From positions 372,001-436,000 of the forward strand of contig NZ_JAGFWR010000001.1 in NCBI RefSeq assembly GCF_017599305.1: a stretch of DNA of 64,000 nucleotides. The letters run 5' to 3'. A program made the translations under genes and the position numbers. Of this stretch, positions 1 through 8,650 are shown in pieces (position 1 is the stretch's first letter; every line of letters begins with the position of its first letter). The notes below the pieces were generated by a model. It was not told where the DNA came from. It was given only the letters and a program-made list of their open reading frames with translations, and searched no databases. This stretch comes from Micromonospora antibiotica (lineage in GTDB: Bacteria; Actinomycetota; Actinomycetes; Mycobacteriales; Micromonosporaceae).

Positions 1-155
1 GGGAGCACGGGGGCGGGCCAGGGGCCGGTGGGTTCCGGTCGGGCCGGCTCGGTGCGGGTGGCGGCGGGCGGCGCGGACCGGTCGACCCTGGGGAGGAACG
101 CGGTCGGCTCGTCGTGCTGGTCGCCGCCGTGCGGGCCCCCGCCCTGCCGGGTCAT
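1..155 (-). CDS. Class E sortase-like protein, N-terminal fragment
   Basis: Reading leftward from an ATG at 155, the frame stays open to the window edge and gives about 51 residues rich in Gly, Pro and Asp, including DEPTAFLPRVDR. That kind of disordered cytoplasmic N-terminus is typical of actinobacterial class E sortases, which anchor proteins to peptidoglycan. The start overlaps the stop of the DUF881 gene by 4 bp (ATGA), so the two are probably co-transcribed. The DUF881-sortase order next to a divergent crgA is common in Micromonosporaceae. The catalytic domain lies outside the window, so the family call rests on context and the leader-like sequence only. Confidence 0.6.
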   Translation of the reverse strand, partial: MTRQGGGPHGGDQHDEPTAFLPRVDRSAPPAATRTEPARPEPTGPWPAPVL

Positions 156-958
156 CGCGGCACCGTCGCCGATCGCAGCGCCGTGGAGTCCTCGAACGCG
201 GGCACGGTGACGGAGCCGACGTGCTCGGAGTAGCCGAGCTGGTAGTGGTCGACCGCCTGCTTGAACAACCCGACTCCCTGCGAGCCGGCGAGGGCCTGCT
301 GGAGGGCAGCGGGATCGCCGATTGCTACGATCTTGAATGGTGGCGAGTACACCCGGCCGTGCAGCAGCAGGGTGTTACCGACGCAGCGTACCGCGCTGGT
401 GGAGAGCACGCGGACGTTCATGATGGACATGGCCTCCGCGCCTCCGGCCCAGAGGGCGTTGACCACGGCCTGCACGTCACCCTGGTGGACGACGAGGTCG
501 TCGTTGGTGGCGCCCTTGGGCAGGGTGCCGTCGTTGCGGCGGGGGGCGTCGTTCAACTCGACCGTCACCCCGGAGCCGGTGAGCGCGGTGAAGCCGGCCG
601 CCTGTTGGAGGCCCTGGGCGCGGTCCCGCTGCTCCTTGATCGGTGCGTCGGTGTCGGCCAGCGTCTCGGTCTCGCCCTCCACGTCGGCGCGCAGCCGGGC
701 GGCGCGCAGCTCGCTGGCGGCCACCTGCTCCCGGCGGTCCTCGATCAGCTGGGTGAGCTGGGGCCGGCGGTCCTCCCGCAGGGCGGTGCCGCCCGCCGTG
801 GTCGCCGTGGTGGTGAAGAGCAGTCCGGCGGCGGCGGCGATCAGCGGCACGCCGATCGACCAGCCCGGTCGGCGCTGCCGGGGGCGGCGGGGCAGGAAGG
901 CGGCGACCGCCCGGCGCATGGCCTTCTGCCAGGACGCCGCACCGGATGTGTACTCCAT
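152..958 (-). CDS. DUF881 family membrane-anchored protein
   Basis: This 268-residue protein has one transmembrane anchor at about residues 33-55, a coiled-coil-like stretch at about 65-115 rich in Arg and Glu, and a C-terminal DUF881 domain at about 120-255. The DUF881 signature is seen in the segments GSGVTVELNDAP and NDLWAGGAEAMSI-like sequence. DUF881 proteins are widespread in actinobacteria and sit in cell-division or cell-wall loci; their biochemical role is not established. The gene is divergent from crgA, and its stop overlaps the start of the sortase-like gene by 4 bp. An ATG start at 958 is used; the anchor and domain account for the full length. Confidence 0.9.
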   Translation of the reverse strand: MEYTSGAASWQKAMRRAVAAFLPRRPRQRRPGWSIGVPLIAAAAGLLFTTTATTAGGTALREDRRPQLTQLIEDRREQVAASELRAARLRADVEGETETLADTDAPIKEQRDRAQGLQQAAGFTALTGSGVTVELNDAPRRNDGTLPKGATNDDLVVHQGDVQAVVNALWAGGAEAMSIMNVRVLSTSAVRCVGNTLLLHGRVYSPPFKIVAIGDPAALQQALAGSQGVGLFKQAVDHYQLGYSEHVGSVTVPAFEDSTALRSATVPR

Positions 959-1187
959 CCTGCGTTCCTCTCCCGTCGTCTGGTGACGTCCGTCACGGTG
1001 CGGATCGGGTCGTCCACGGCGCGTCGACCCGACCGAATCCGGTCACCGTGGGCACCGGATCGACCCCATTCATGGCCTGAACCGGCCTTCCGGACTACGC
1101 TAGCTGTCGAACATTATTGGCCATGGACCGTCGCCCCCGCGCCCGGTTGTCAGGCCGGACGAGGTCGTCACCCCTCTGGAGAGCGTC

Positions 1188-1451
1188 GTGCCCAAGTCTC
1201 AGGTCCGTAAGAAGAAGGTGTACACCCCGCCGACGGACGTCCGTCCGACGACGACCGCGGCGACGCGCAAGCCTAGCCCGGTGTGGCTGCCGGTGACCGC
1301 TGTCGCGTTGATCGTCGGCGGCATCGGCTGGCTGGTGGTCTACTACCTCTCCGAGCAGGAGTATCCGGTCGCCTCGTGGGGTTACTGGAACCTCGCGGTC
1401 GGTTTCGGCGCGATGGTGGGTTCCCTGGTGCTGCTCTCCCGCTGGCGTTGA
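1188..1451 (+). CDS. crgA: Cell division protein CrgA
   Basis: This 87-residue protein has a basic N-terminus (VPKSQVRKKK) and two transmembrane helices at about residues 35-56 and 65-83, the CrgA architecture. CrgA is a small divisome membrane protein that helps recruit FtsI/FtsQ-type proteins and peptidoglycan enzymes at the septum in mycobacteria and coordinates septation in Streptomyces. The start is a GTG at 1188 preceded by a CTGGAGAG ribosome-binding site. Its length matches the family (about 84-95 residues). It is divergent from DUF881 and the sortase, the same neighbourhood as in Mycobacterium tuberculosis. Confidence 0.95.
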   Translation: MPKSQVRKKKVYTPPTDVRPTTTAATRKPSPVWLPVTAVALIVGGIGWLVVYYLSEQEYPVASWGYWNLAVGFGAMVGSLVLLSRWR

Positions 1452-1576
1452 GCCCGGCGCTGCGGCGCCCTCCACGACACGACCCAGGTCATCGCGTACG
1501 CCCCCAGCCCGGCGCTTCGGCGTCGGGCCCCCTATGGTGTCCGCAGGGCGGCGTGGCCTGGTGCGAGAAGATTCAC

Positions 1577-1592
1577 GTTACCGTCGGGTAAC
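1577..1592. promoter_or_regulatory. Palindromic operator GTTAC-N6-GTAAC upstream of etfD
   Basis: The sequence GTTACCGTCGGGTAAC is a 16-bp inverted repeat about 150 bp upstream of etfD. The same GTTAC-N6-GTAAC architecture occurs at 33149-33164 in front of the acyl-CoA dehydrogenase gene. A palindrome of this size fits a TetR-family regulator of fatty-acid degradation, but the protein that binds it is not in this window. Confidence 0.5.
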
Positions 1593-1738
1593 TTTCGCGT
1601 AGGCTGCACCGCATGACCGAGCGGAGCGAGGTCGTCGACCGGTCCGGTCGGGGGTGCGGCGGCGGTAGGCCGGGCACCTCCTGAACCGGTCCCGGCCGCC
1701 GCGCCGCTCGCCAGGCAGCAGACCGGGAGGCCAACTCG

Positions 1739-3955
1739 ATGGGCAGCGTCCAGATCGTCACCACGGTCCTCGCCGCCGCCATCACCGCGGTGGCGGTGTG
1801 GCTCGCGGTGCGTGCGGTGCGGAAGATGGTGGCCGTCATCCGGCTGGGGCAACCCGCGCCGGAGCGGTTCACCGACAAGGGCACCCGGGCGAAGACCATG
1901 CTGGTCGAGACGGCCGGCCACACCCGGATGCTCAGGTGGGGCGTGGTGGGGGCCGCGCACTGGTTCGTGATGGTCGGCTTCATCGTGCTGTCACTGCTCG
2001 TGCTGGAGGCGTACTTCGAGGTCGTCTCGTCGACCGGCGGGCTGCCGCTGATCGGTGGCCTCGCCGTGTACGGCCTGGTCACCGAGGTGATCGCGGTGCT
2101 CGGCACGGTCGGCATCGGAGTGCTGATCGCGATCCGGGTCCGCAACCGGCCGACCCGGCCGGGTGGGCGCTCCCGGTTCACCGGCTCCACCATGTGGCAG
2201 GGCTACTTCGTCGAGGCGGTCGTCCTCGCCGTGCTGGTCATGGGGTTCGTGATCCGGGGCTTCAAGGTCGCCACCGACCACTTCGAGTACCCGCTCTGGG
2301 CCACCCCGGTCAGCCACGCCGTCGGCGCGCTGCTGCCCGCCTGGCCGGCCGGCGTGAGCATCGCCGCCCTCGTCAAGATCGTCATCTCGATGACCTGGCT
2401 GATCGTCATCGCGCTGAACGTGACGATGGGCGTCGCCTGGCACCGCTTCCTGGCGTTCTTCAACATCTTCTTCAAGCGCGAGCCGGACCGGCCGGCCGGC
2501 TCCGGGCTCGGCCCGCTGCGGCCGATGACGAGCCAGGGCAAGCCGCTCGACTTCGAGGAGGCCGACCCCGAGAAGGACCAGTTCGGCGTCGCCCAGGTCG
2601 AGCAGTTCACCTGGAAGGGGCTGCTCGACTTCAGCACCTGCACCGAGTGCGGGCGCTGCCAGTCGCAGTGCCCGGCCTGGAACACCGGCAAGCCGCTGTC
2701 GCCCAAGCTGCTCGTGCTCAGCCTCCGCGACCACGCGTACGCCAAGGCGCCCTACCTGCTGGCCGGGGGCGGCAAGGACCTGACCGGTGAGGAGAAGGCC
2801 ACCGCCGCGCAGCTCGCCCACCTCGACGTGCTCACCCTCGCCGAGGCCGACAAGCCGTTGATCGGTGACGCCGAGGCCGGCGGTGTGATCGACCCGGACG
2901 TGCTGTGGTCCTGCACCACCTGTGGGGCCTGCGTCGAGCAGTGCCCGGTGGACATCGAGCACGTCGACCACATCGTCGACATGCGGCGCTACCAGGTGCT
3001 GATCGAGTCGAGCTTCCCGTCCGAGGCCGGCGTCATGCTGCGCAACCTGGAGAACAAGGGCAACCCGTGGGGTGCCCCGCAGAACACCCGCGAGGACTGG
3101 ACCAAGGGCCTGAGCTTCCCGGTGCCCCGGGTCGGCGAGGTCGACGACTTCGAGTACCTGTTCTGGGTCGGCTGCGCCGGGGCGTTCGAGGACCGGGCCA
3201 AGAAGACCACCCGGGCGGTCGCCACCCTGCTCAACGAGGCGGGCGTCTCCTTCGCCATCCTCGGCGAGGGCGAGACCTGCTCCGGTGACCCGGCCCGGCG
3301 GATCGGCAACGAGTTCGTCTTCCAGATGCTCGCCCAGCAGAACGTCGAGACCCTCAACGAGGCGTTCGAGGGCCGGGACAAGACCAAGCGCAAGATCGTC
3401 GCCACCTGCCCGCACTGCTTCAACACCCTCGGCAACGAGTACGGCCAGCTCGGTGGCGAGTTCGAGGTGGTCCACCACACCCAGCTCCTGGCCCACCTGG
3501 TCAGCACCGGCAAGCTCACCCCGGTGCAGCCGGTCGACGGCGGCGTCACCTACCACGACCCCTGCTACCTGGGCCGGCACAACCGGGTCTTCGCGGCCCC
3601 CCGGGAGGTGCTCGGCAGCGCCGTCAACGGCGGTGGCAGCGCCGACGGCACCCTGATCGAGATGCCCCGCAACAGCGAGCGCTCCTTCTGCTGCGGCGCC
3701 GGCGGCGCCCGGATGTGGATGGAGGAGAAGATCGGAAAGCGGATCAACGTGGACCGGGTCGAGGAGGCCATGTCCACCGGGGCGCGCACGGTCGCCGTCG
3801 GCTGCCCGTTCTGCTCGACGATGCTCAACGACGGGGTGAACGGCAAGGGCGCCGGCGAGCAGGTCGAGGTGGTCGACGTGGCCAGCGTGCTGCTGCGCTC
3901 GGTCAAGCCGGACACCGCCCCGGGCGAGAAGGAGACCGCGCCGACCGCCGGCTGA
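1739..3955 (+). CDS. etfD: Membrane ETF:quinone oxidoreductase EtfD-like iron-sulfur protein
   Basis: This 738-residue protein has about five N-terminal transmembrane helices (residues 5-230) and then two 4Fe-4S ferredoxin motifs. The first is C301/C304/C307/C311-P and the second is C392/C395/C398/C402-P. Two CCG-type heterodisulfide-reductase-like modules follow, seen in YHDPCYLGRHNRVF, FCCGAGGARMW and VGCPFCSTMLND. This is the architecture of mycobacterial Rv0338c/EtfD, which passes electrons from ETF, reduced by acyl-CoA dehydrogenases, to menaquinone. The ATG at 1739 has a GGGAGG site 8 bp upstream. The operator shared with the acyl-CoA dehydrogenase gene at 33192 supports a beta-oxidation role. 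The substrate assignment is by homology. Confidence 0.85.
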   Translation: MGSVQIVTTVLAAAITAVAVWLAVRAVRKMVAVIRLGQPAPERFTDKGTRAKTMLVETAGHTRMLRWGVVGAAHWFVMVGFIVLSLLVLEAYFEVVSSTGGLPLIGGLAVYGLVTEVIAVLGTVGIGVLIAIRVRNRPTRPGGRSRFTGSTMWQGYFVEAVVLAVLVMGFVIRGFKVATDHFEYPLWATPVSHAVGALLPAWPAGVSIAALVKIVISMTWLIVIALNVTMGVAWHRFLAFFNIFFKREPDRPAGSGLGPLRPMTSQGKPLDFEEADPEKDQFGVAQVEQFTWKGLLDFSTCTECGRCQSQCPAWNTGKPLSPKLLVLSLRDHAYAKAPYLLAGGGKDLTGEEKATAAQLAHLDVLTLAEADKPLIGDAEAGGVIDPDVLWSCTTCGACVEQCPVDIEHVDHIVDMRRYQVLIESSFPSEAGVMLRNLENKGNPWGAPQNTREDWTKGLSFPVPRVGEVDDFEYLFWVGCAGAFEDRAKKTTRAVATLLNEAGVSFAILGEGETCSGDPARRIGNEFVFQMLAQQNVETLNEAFEGRDKTKRKIVATCPHCFNTLGNEYGQLGGEFEVVHHTQLLAHLVSTGKLTPVQPVDGGVTYHDPCYLGRHNRVFAAPREVLGSAVNGGGSADGTLIEMPRNSERSFCCGAGGARMWMEEKIGKRINVDRVEEAMSTGARTVAVGCPFCSTMLNDGVNGKGAGEQVEVVDVASVLLRSVKPDTAPGEKETAPTAG

Positions 3956-3985
3956 GGTCGTACCCCCGCCGGGGCGGACGCACGA

Positions 3986-4015
3986 CGGCGGCGGCACCCA
4001 CCGGTGCCGCCGCCG
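3986..4015. terminator. Convergent terminator hairpin between etfD and the GPP34 gene
   Basis: A 13-bp GC-rich inverted repeat (CGGCGGCGGCACC and its complement) with a 4-nt loop lies between the etfD stop at 3955 and the stop of the convergent GPP34 gene at 4042. It could end transcription from both sides. Confidence 0.6.
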
Positions 4016-4041
4016 CAGCGGTCGTCAGGACGTCGTGCTGG

Positions 4042-4722
4042 TCAGGACGTCGTCGTGGTGATGATGGCGGCCGTGGTGGTCACCGTGGTCGCCATCATGA
4101 TCGCGGCCTGGGTCTCCTCGATCGCCTTCTTCGTCGCCGCGGACGCCCAGTCCCCGTCGGCGATCTCCGTGGTGCGGGCCTTGAGCCGCTCCTTGGGCAG
4201 CTCCCGGAAGAGCTTGCGGTCCAGCCCCACCGCGCGGGTCAGGCCGAGCAGCGCGGCCGTCCGGGCCTCCACCGGGCCGTCGGCGAGCAGCGCGTCGAGC
4301 ATCCGCTGCCGGGCCGCCGTCTCCGCCGCCGGCTCCGCGCCGGTCGGCGACGGATAGCGGGTACGCGGAAAGACCAGCAGCACCCGGTCGGAATCCCGGC
4401 GCAGCACCCCCGAGTCGACCAGACCCGACAGCACCCGGTCGGGCAGCCCCTTGGCCAGCCGGCTGATCCAGTCCTTGGGTCGGCGACGCTTGCCGTCGGC
4501 GGCCACCCGGGCGAGGGCGTCGTCGAGCACCGGCCGGCCGACCGGAGTCGGGTCGGTCACCACCAGCCGGTCGTCGGCCACCTCGACCCGGGCGGCGAGG
4601 GCCAGTTCGAGCAGGACCGCCCCGGACAGCCCGTAGTCGAGGTGCGGCCGGCCGAGCCGGTTCACCCCGGTGTCGTCGTAGGCGAGCAGGACCAGTTCGT
4701 CGGCGAGGGTGAGTGGTGCCAT
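4042..4722 (-). CDS. GPP34 family phosphoprotein
   Basis: From the ATG at 4722 the product is 226 residues. It matches the actinobacterial GPP34 (Golgi phosphoprotein 3-like) family: it begins MAPLTLADELVLLAYDD and has the segment LSGAVLLELALAARVEV, followed by helical stretches ending in the ERLKARTTEIADG region. The eukaryotic relatives bind phosphatidylinositol-4-phosphate; the role of bacterial members is unknown. A longer frame running up to 5073 would overlap the divergent CNNM gene, so the internal ATG is preferred. The C-terminus is an unusual Thr/Ile/Ala-rich tail. Confidence 0.88.
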   Translation of the reverse strand: MAPLTLADELVLLAYDDTGVNRLGRPHLDYGLSGAVLLELALAARVEVADDRLVVTDPTPVGRPVLDDALARVAADGKRRRPKDWISRLAKGLPDRVLSGLVDSGVLRRDSDRVLLVFPRTRYPSPTGAEPAAETAARQRMLDALLADGPVEARTAALLGLTRAVGLDRKLFRELPKERLKARTTEIADGDWASAATKKAIEETQAAIMMATTVTTTAAIITTTTS

Positions 4723-4801
4723 GCCGTCCACGCTAACCCGGTGGCGCGAGTCCCGCCGCTGGGCCGACCCGACGACACCGGTGACGGTGAGCCACGCCCC
4801 G

Positions 4802-6172
4802 GTGACTGCGGGACGCGGTCGTGAAACAATCACGCCCATCGACTCTCTGCTGCTCGGTACGCTGTTGCCCCTGGTCGGCTTCGTGCTGCTGACCGCCGGC
4901 AACGCGTTCTTCGTCGCGGCCGAGTTCGCCCTGGTCACCGTCGACCGGGCGGAGATCGACCGGCGGGCCGAGGCCGGCGACACCACCGCCGCCACCGTCC
5001 GCCGGGCGCTGCGCGAACTGTCCTTCCAGCTCTCCGGGGCGCAGCTCGGCATCACCCTCACCGCGCTGCTCACCGGCTACCTGGCCGAACCGGCCCTCGC
5101 CCGGCTGTTCGACCCGCTGCTGGCCCCGCTGGGCGGTGCGGACCGGTTCGGTCCGCTGCTCGCCCTGGCGTTGGCCACCCTCCTCTCGATGCTCTTCGGC
5201 GAGCTGGTGCCGAAGAACCTGGCGCTGGCCCGGCCGATGCCCGCAGCGCTGGCCACCGCCGGGCCGATGCGGGCCTTCTCGCGGACCTTCGGCTGGCTGA
5301 TCAGAGGGCTGAACAACTCGGCCAACCGGCTGGTCCGCCAGCTCGGGGTGGAGCCGCAGGAGGAGTTGGCCAGCGCCCGCTCCCCGGAGGAACTGGGCCT
5401 GCTCGCGGCCATCTCGGCCCGCGCCGGGGCGCTGCCACCGGACACCGCCATGCTGCTGCGGCGCACCATCCGCTTCGGCGACAAGCGGGCCGCCGAGGCG
5501 ATGACCCCCCGGGTGGACGTGATCGCGCTGCGGGCCACCGCCACCGTCGCCGAGCTGCTCGACCTGTCCCGCCGGACCGGTCGGACCCGGTTCCCGGTCT
5601 ACGAGGAGACCCTCGACCTGGTCACCGGGGTCGCGGCCGTACCGGACGCGCTCGGGGTACCGCTGGCCGCGCGGACCGGCACCACCGTCGCCTCGGTCGC
5701 CCGCGAGCCGGTGTACGTGCCGGAGAGCCTCGACCTCGACGGCGTGCTGGCGGCGTTGAAGGCCGCCGGGGCCGACCTGGCGATCGTGGTCGACGAGTAC
5801 GGCGGCACCGACGGGGTGGTGACCGTCGAGGACCTGGTCGAGGAGCTGGTCGGGGAGATCGCCGACGAGTTCGACCCGGCCACGGTGGACGACGCCCACG
5901 ACACCGGGCTGACCGTGCCGGGTGGGGAACGGACCGTCCTGGTCGACGGGGTGCTGCGGGAGGACGAACTGTACGAGCAGACCGGGTTCCGGCTCCCCGA
6001 GGGCCCGTACGAGACGCTGGCGGGGTTCCTGATGGCCCGGTTGGGGCACATTCCGATGCCCGGCGAGACGACCGGGGCGGACGGTTACGAGTTCACCGTC
6101 GTCGAGGTGGAGCGGCACCGCATCGAACAGGTCCGGGTGGTCCGCCCCGAGGAGCCGCACGTCGATGACTGA
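4802..6172 (+). CDS. CNNM/CBS-domain transporter, hemolysin C family (first of pair)
   Basis: This protein of about 456 residues has an N-terminal CNNM/DUF21 membrane domain (motifs NAFFVAAEFALVTVDR and GELVPKNLALARP). A CBS pair follows (around VDVIALRATATVAELL and VDEYGGTDGVVTVEDLVEELVGEI), then a C-terminal CorC/HlyC domain. Members are linked to Mg2+/Co2+ efflux or to membrane stress. The start is uncertain: the frame opens upstream at 4709, but that would overlap the divergent GPP34 start, so a GTG at 4802 is preferred. The next gene starts 8 bp before this stop, so the pair is an operon. Confidence 0.9.
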   Translation: MTAGRGRETITPIDSLLLGTLLPLVGFVLLTAGNAFFVAAEFALVTVDRAEIDRRAEAGDTTAATVRRALRELSFQLSGAQLGITLTALLTGYLAEPALARLFDPLLAPLGGADRFGPLLALALATLLSMLFGELVPKNLALARPMPAALATAGPMRAFSRTFGWLIRGLNNSANRLVRQLGVEPQEELASARSPEELGLLAAISARAGALPPDTAMLLRRTIRFGDKRAAEAMTPRVDVIALRATATVAELLDLSRRTGRTRFPVYEETLDLVTGVAAVPDALGVPLAARTGTTVASVAREPVYVPESLDLDGVLAALKAAGADLAIVVDEYGGTDGVVTVEDLVEELVGEIADEFDPATVDDAHDTGLTVPGGERTVLVDGVLREDELYEQTGFRLPEGPYETLAGFLMARLGHIPMPGETTGADGYEFTVVEVERHRIEQVRVVRPEEPHVDD

Positions 6173-7169
6173 GCTGCTGGTCGCGGTGCTGCTGCTGCTC
6201 GGCAACGCGTTCTTCGTGGGCAGCGAGTTCGCGTTGATCGCGTCCCGGCACACGGTGGTGGAGCCGTTGGCCGTGACCTCGAAGCGGGCCCGGTGGGCGT
6301 TGTCGGCGATGAACCAGATTCCGCTGATGATCGCCGGGGCGCAGCTCGGCATCACCGTCTGCTCGCTCGGGTTGGGCGCGATCGCCGAGCCGGCCCTGGC
6401 CCACCTGCTGGAACCGGTGTTCCACGCGGTGCTGCTGCCAGCGGGCGCGGTGCACCCGGTCTCCTTCCTGATCGCCCTGGGTGTGGTGGTCTTCCTGCAC
6501 ACGGTGGTCGGGGAGATGGTGCCGAAGAACATCACCCTGGCCGGGCCGGAGCCGTCGGCGCTCTGGCTGGGGCCGGCGATGTTGGCGTTCTGCCTGGCCA
6601 CCAAGCCGTTGCTGGTGGCGATGAAGTGGGCGTCCCGGCAGGTGCTGCGACTGTGGGCGGTGGAGGCCGCGGACGCGGTCAAGACGGTCTTCACCGCCGA
6701 GGAGCTGGCCGGGTTGGTGGCCCAGGCCCGTACCGAGGGGCTGCTCGACGCCGAGGAGCACGCCCGGATCACCGGCGCGTTGGCGTTGCACGCCCGGACG
6801 GCGGCGGACGCGCTGCAGCCGTGGTCGACGGTGACCACGGTGGCCGAGGACGTCTCACCGGCCTCTCTGGAGGTGCTGGCGACCACCACCGGCCGGTCCC
6901 GCTTCCCGGTGGTGCAGCGTTCCACCCGCCGGGTGCTGGGCTTCGTGCACGTCAAGGACGTCCTGGGGTACGCCGGGGCGTCCCGTCGGGCGCCGGTGCC
7001 GGCCGAGGTCTACCGACCGCTGGCCGTGGTGCCACCGGACCGTACGCTGGCCGATCTGCTGCTGGCGATGCGACGCGAGCGGCGGCACATGGTGCTGGTG
7101 AGCGACGGTCGCCGCCCCCTGGGTGTGGTCACGCTCGACGATGTATTGACAGCAATCGTTGGAAATTGA
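6165..7169 (+). CDS. CNNM/CBS-domain transporter (second of pair)
   Basis: This 334-residue paralogue of the preceding protein keeps the CNNM membrane domain (NAFFVGSEFALIASR and GEMVPKNITLAGP) and a CBS pair ending VTLDDVLTAIVGN. It lacks the C-terminal CorC/HlyC domain. Tandem long-plus-short CNNM pairs are common in actinobacteria and may assemble as heterodimers; that is inference. The ATG at 6165 lies inside the end of the upstream gene (8-bp overlap), so translational coupling is likely. Confidence 0.9.
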   Translation: MTELLVAVLLLLGNAFFVGSEFALIASRHTVVEPLAVTSKRARWALSAMNQIPLMIAGAQLGITVCSLGLGAIAEPALAHLLEPVFHAVLLPAGAVHPVSFLIALGVVVFLHTVVGEMVPKNITLAGPEPSALWLGPAMLAFCLATKPLLVAMKWASRQVLRLWAVEAADAVKTVFTAEELAGLVAQARTEGLLDAEEHARITGALALHARTAADALQPWSTVTTVAEDVSPASLEVLATTTGRSRFPVVQRSTRRVLGFVHVKDVLGYAGASRRAPVPAEVYRPLAVVPPDRTLADLLLAMRRERRHMVLVSDGRRPLGVVTLDDVLTAIVGN

Positions 7170-7337
7170 GCGAACACCCTTTGTGTGCAAGCGATTGCAC
7201 TGATGTGATGGAGGGCCCACCCGCCTTGATTCCCCACCGGGACTCCCCCTAATGTTGCACCGGCCGCTGTGGGTCGTCTGCCTCCTTCTTCCCCTTAGCG
7301 AGGCGCCCGGCGGTCGGTTGCAAAGGAGTCGACGCCG

Positions 7338-8345
7338 GTGGCAACCATGCCCCCTCAACGTCACGTCCAGGGCCAGCCGCCCGCCCGGCCGGCAGTCCTT
7401 CGGCGGGTCGCCCGCCGCCTGCTCACCGTGGTCGCGGCGGTCGCCGTCGGTGCCGGGATGCTCGCTGTGCCGGCCCACGCCGCGCCGTCGCCCGAGGAGA
7501 TCGAGGCGGCTCTCGACAAGCAGTGGGAGCAGCTCGAACCCACCATCGAGAACTACAACAAGGTCCGGGCGCAGCTGAAGGTCAACCGCAAGAAGTCGGC
7601 CGACCTGCAGAAGAAGATCGAGCCGTTGGCCCTGCAGAGCGAACTGGCCCTCGGCCGGGTGGGTGACCTCGCCTCCCGCTACTACAAGTCCGGGCCGTCG
7701 CAGGAGTTGAGCGCGCTGCTCACCACCAGTCGGCCGGGCACCCTCGCCGCGCAGCTGACCATTCTGGACCGGCTCGCCGCCGAGCAGCGGCGGGAGGTCG
7801 AGGCGGTGCTCGTGGTGCGTCGCAAGTACGACGCCGAGAAGCAGAAGCTCGACACCCTGATCGCCGCCGAGGTGCAGCAGGAGAAGGACCTCGCGGCCAA
7901 GAAGACCAAGATCAACGCCGAGATCAAGCGGCTCCAGGCGGCCATGCCGAAGACCACCGTCAAGGTGAACGGCTGCCCCACGATCAACGGGGTGGTCAGC
8001 TCCGCCGCCCGGACCGCGATCGCCACCGCCTGCGCGCAGGTCGGTGACCCGTACGTCTGGGGCGCCACCGGGCCGAACTCGTTCGACTGCTCCGGGCTCA
8101 CCCAGTTCGCCTACAAGGCGGCCGGCATCTCGCTGACCCACTTCACCGGTGCCCAGTGGAACGAGGGCAAGGCCATCCCACGCTCCGAGGCCCGCCCCGG
8201 CGACCTGGTGTTCTTCTTCAGCGACCTGCACCACGTCGGCCTCTATCTGGGCAACGACATGATGGTGCACGCACCCCGGACCGGTAAGCCGGTCCAGGTG
8301 ACCAGCATCAACTACATGCCGGTGGCCGGCTTCCGCCGACCCTGA
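7338..8345 (+). CDS. Secreted NlpC/P60 peptidoglycan hydrolase (first paralogue)
   Basis: This 335-residue preprotein has a signal peptide ending near the AHA at residues 49-51. A long coiled-coil region follows at about 55-200, and the C-terminal NlpC/P60 (C40) domain is at about 220-335. The catalytic Cys is in FDCSGLTQFAY and the His is in GDLVFFFSDLHHVGLY. Such RipA/RipC-like enzymes cleave stem peptides in peptidoglycan, and the coiled coil is thought to keep them inactive until bound by a partner such as FtsX. The GTG start at 7338 has an AAAGGAG site 9 bp upstream. I see no riboswitch in the 168-bp leader, unlike its neighbour. Confidence 0.92.
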   Translation: MATMPPQRHVQGQPPARPAVLRRVARRLLTVVAAVAVGAGMLAVPAHAAPSPEEIEAALDKQWEQLEPTIENYNKVRAQLKVNRKKSADLQKKIEPLALQSELALGRVGDLASRYYKSGPSQELSALLTTSRPGTLAAQLTILDRLAAEQRREVEAVLVVRRKYDAEKQKLDTLIAAEVQQEKDLAAKKTKINAEIKRLQAAMPKTTVKVNGCPTINGVVSSAARTAIATACAQVGDPYVWGATGPNSFDCSGLTQFAYKAAGISLTHFTGAQWNEGKAIPRSEARPGDLVFFFSDLHHVGLYLGNDMMVHAPRTGKPVQVTSINYMPVAGFRRP

Positions 8346-8357
8346 CCAGCGCAGACG

Positions 8358-8388
8358 CCAACCCCCGGCCCGCTGGGCCGGGGGTTGG
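8358..8388 (+). terminator. Rho-independent terminator after the first NlpC/P60 gene
   Basis: A perfect 14-bp stem (CCAACCCCCGGCCC) closes on the 3-nt loop GCT, 12 bp after the stop codon. It separates the first NlpC/P60 gene from the riboswitch-controlled second one. Confidence 0.85.
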
Positions 8389-8504
8389 CCCGTCTTCCGG
8401 TCACGGAGTGTGCCGGCCCGGCGGGTTGCGGATCGATAACGACCATCTCTACTCTGGTCAATCGTCGGTCGGCACCAGGTCCGCCCCACCCGGGGTGGCG
8501 TCGG

Positions 8505-8635
8505 CCGGCACCGCCGAGTCGCCTCCGGGCGAGCCGGGGACCCAGGTACGCCGGGGTGAATCCGCAACCACTGCGGTAGGGCGCTCCCTTCCCGCCCGAA
8601 CCCGTCAGCTAACCCGGTAGGCGGTCGAGGAAGAA
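8505..8635 (+). ncRNA. ydaO-type cyclic di-AMP riboswitch
   Basis: The leader of the second NlpC/P60 gene contains the conserved blocks of the actinobacterial ydaO/yuaA element: GGGGACC, then GGGGTGAATCCG, then CCGTCAGCTAACCCGGTAGG, ending just before the AAGGAG ribosome-binding site. These elements bind cyclic di-AMP, and in actinobacteria they typically lie upstream of cell-wall hydrolase genes such as rpf and NlpC/P60, acting as off-switches. A possible promoter (TTGCGG at 8426-8431, 18-bp spacer, TACTCT at 8450-8455) lies just upstream. The exact edges are estimated by eye. Confidence 0.85.
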
Positions 8636-8650
8636 GGAGCCCGGAGCCCG

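Noticed and set aside
1613..1640. A short ATGACCGAGCGGAGCGAG start-like sequence before etfD
   Set aside because: The frame gives no supported protein, and such sequences recur in these genomes.
4733..6955. A 740-residue leftward ORF
   Set aside because: It is the shadow of the two CNNM genes, made open by high GC; its sequence is Arg/Gly/Gln-rich with no domain.
7170..7337. A second cyclic di-AMP riboswitch before the first NlpC/P60 gene
   Set aside because: The conserved GGTGAATCC and CCGTCAGCTAACCC blocks are absent.
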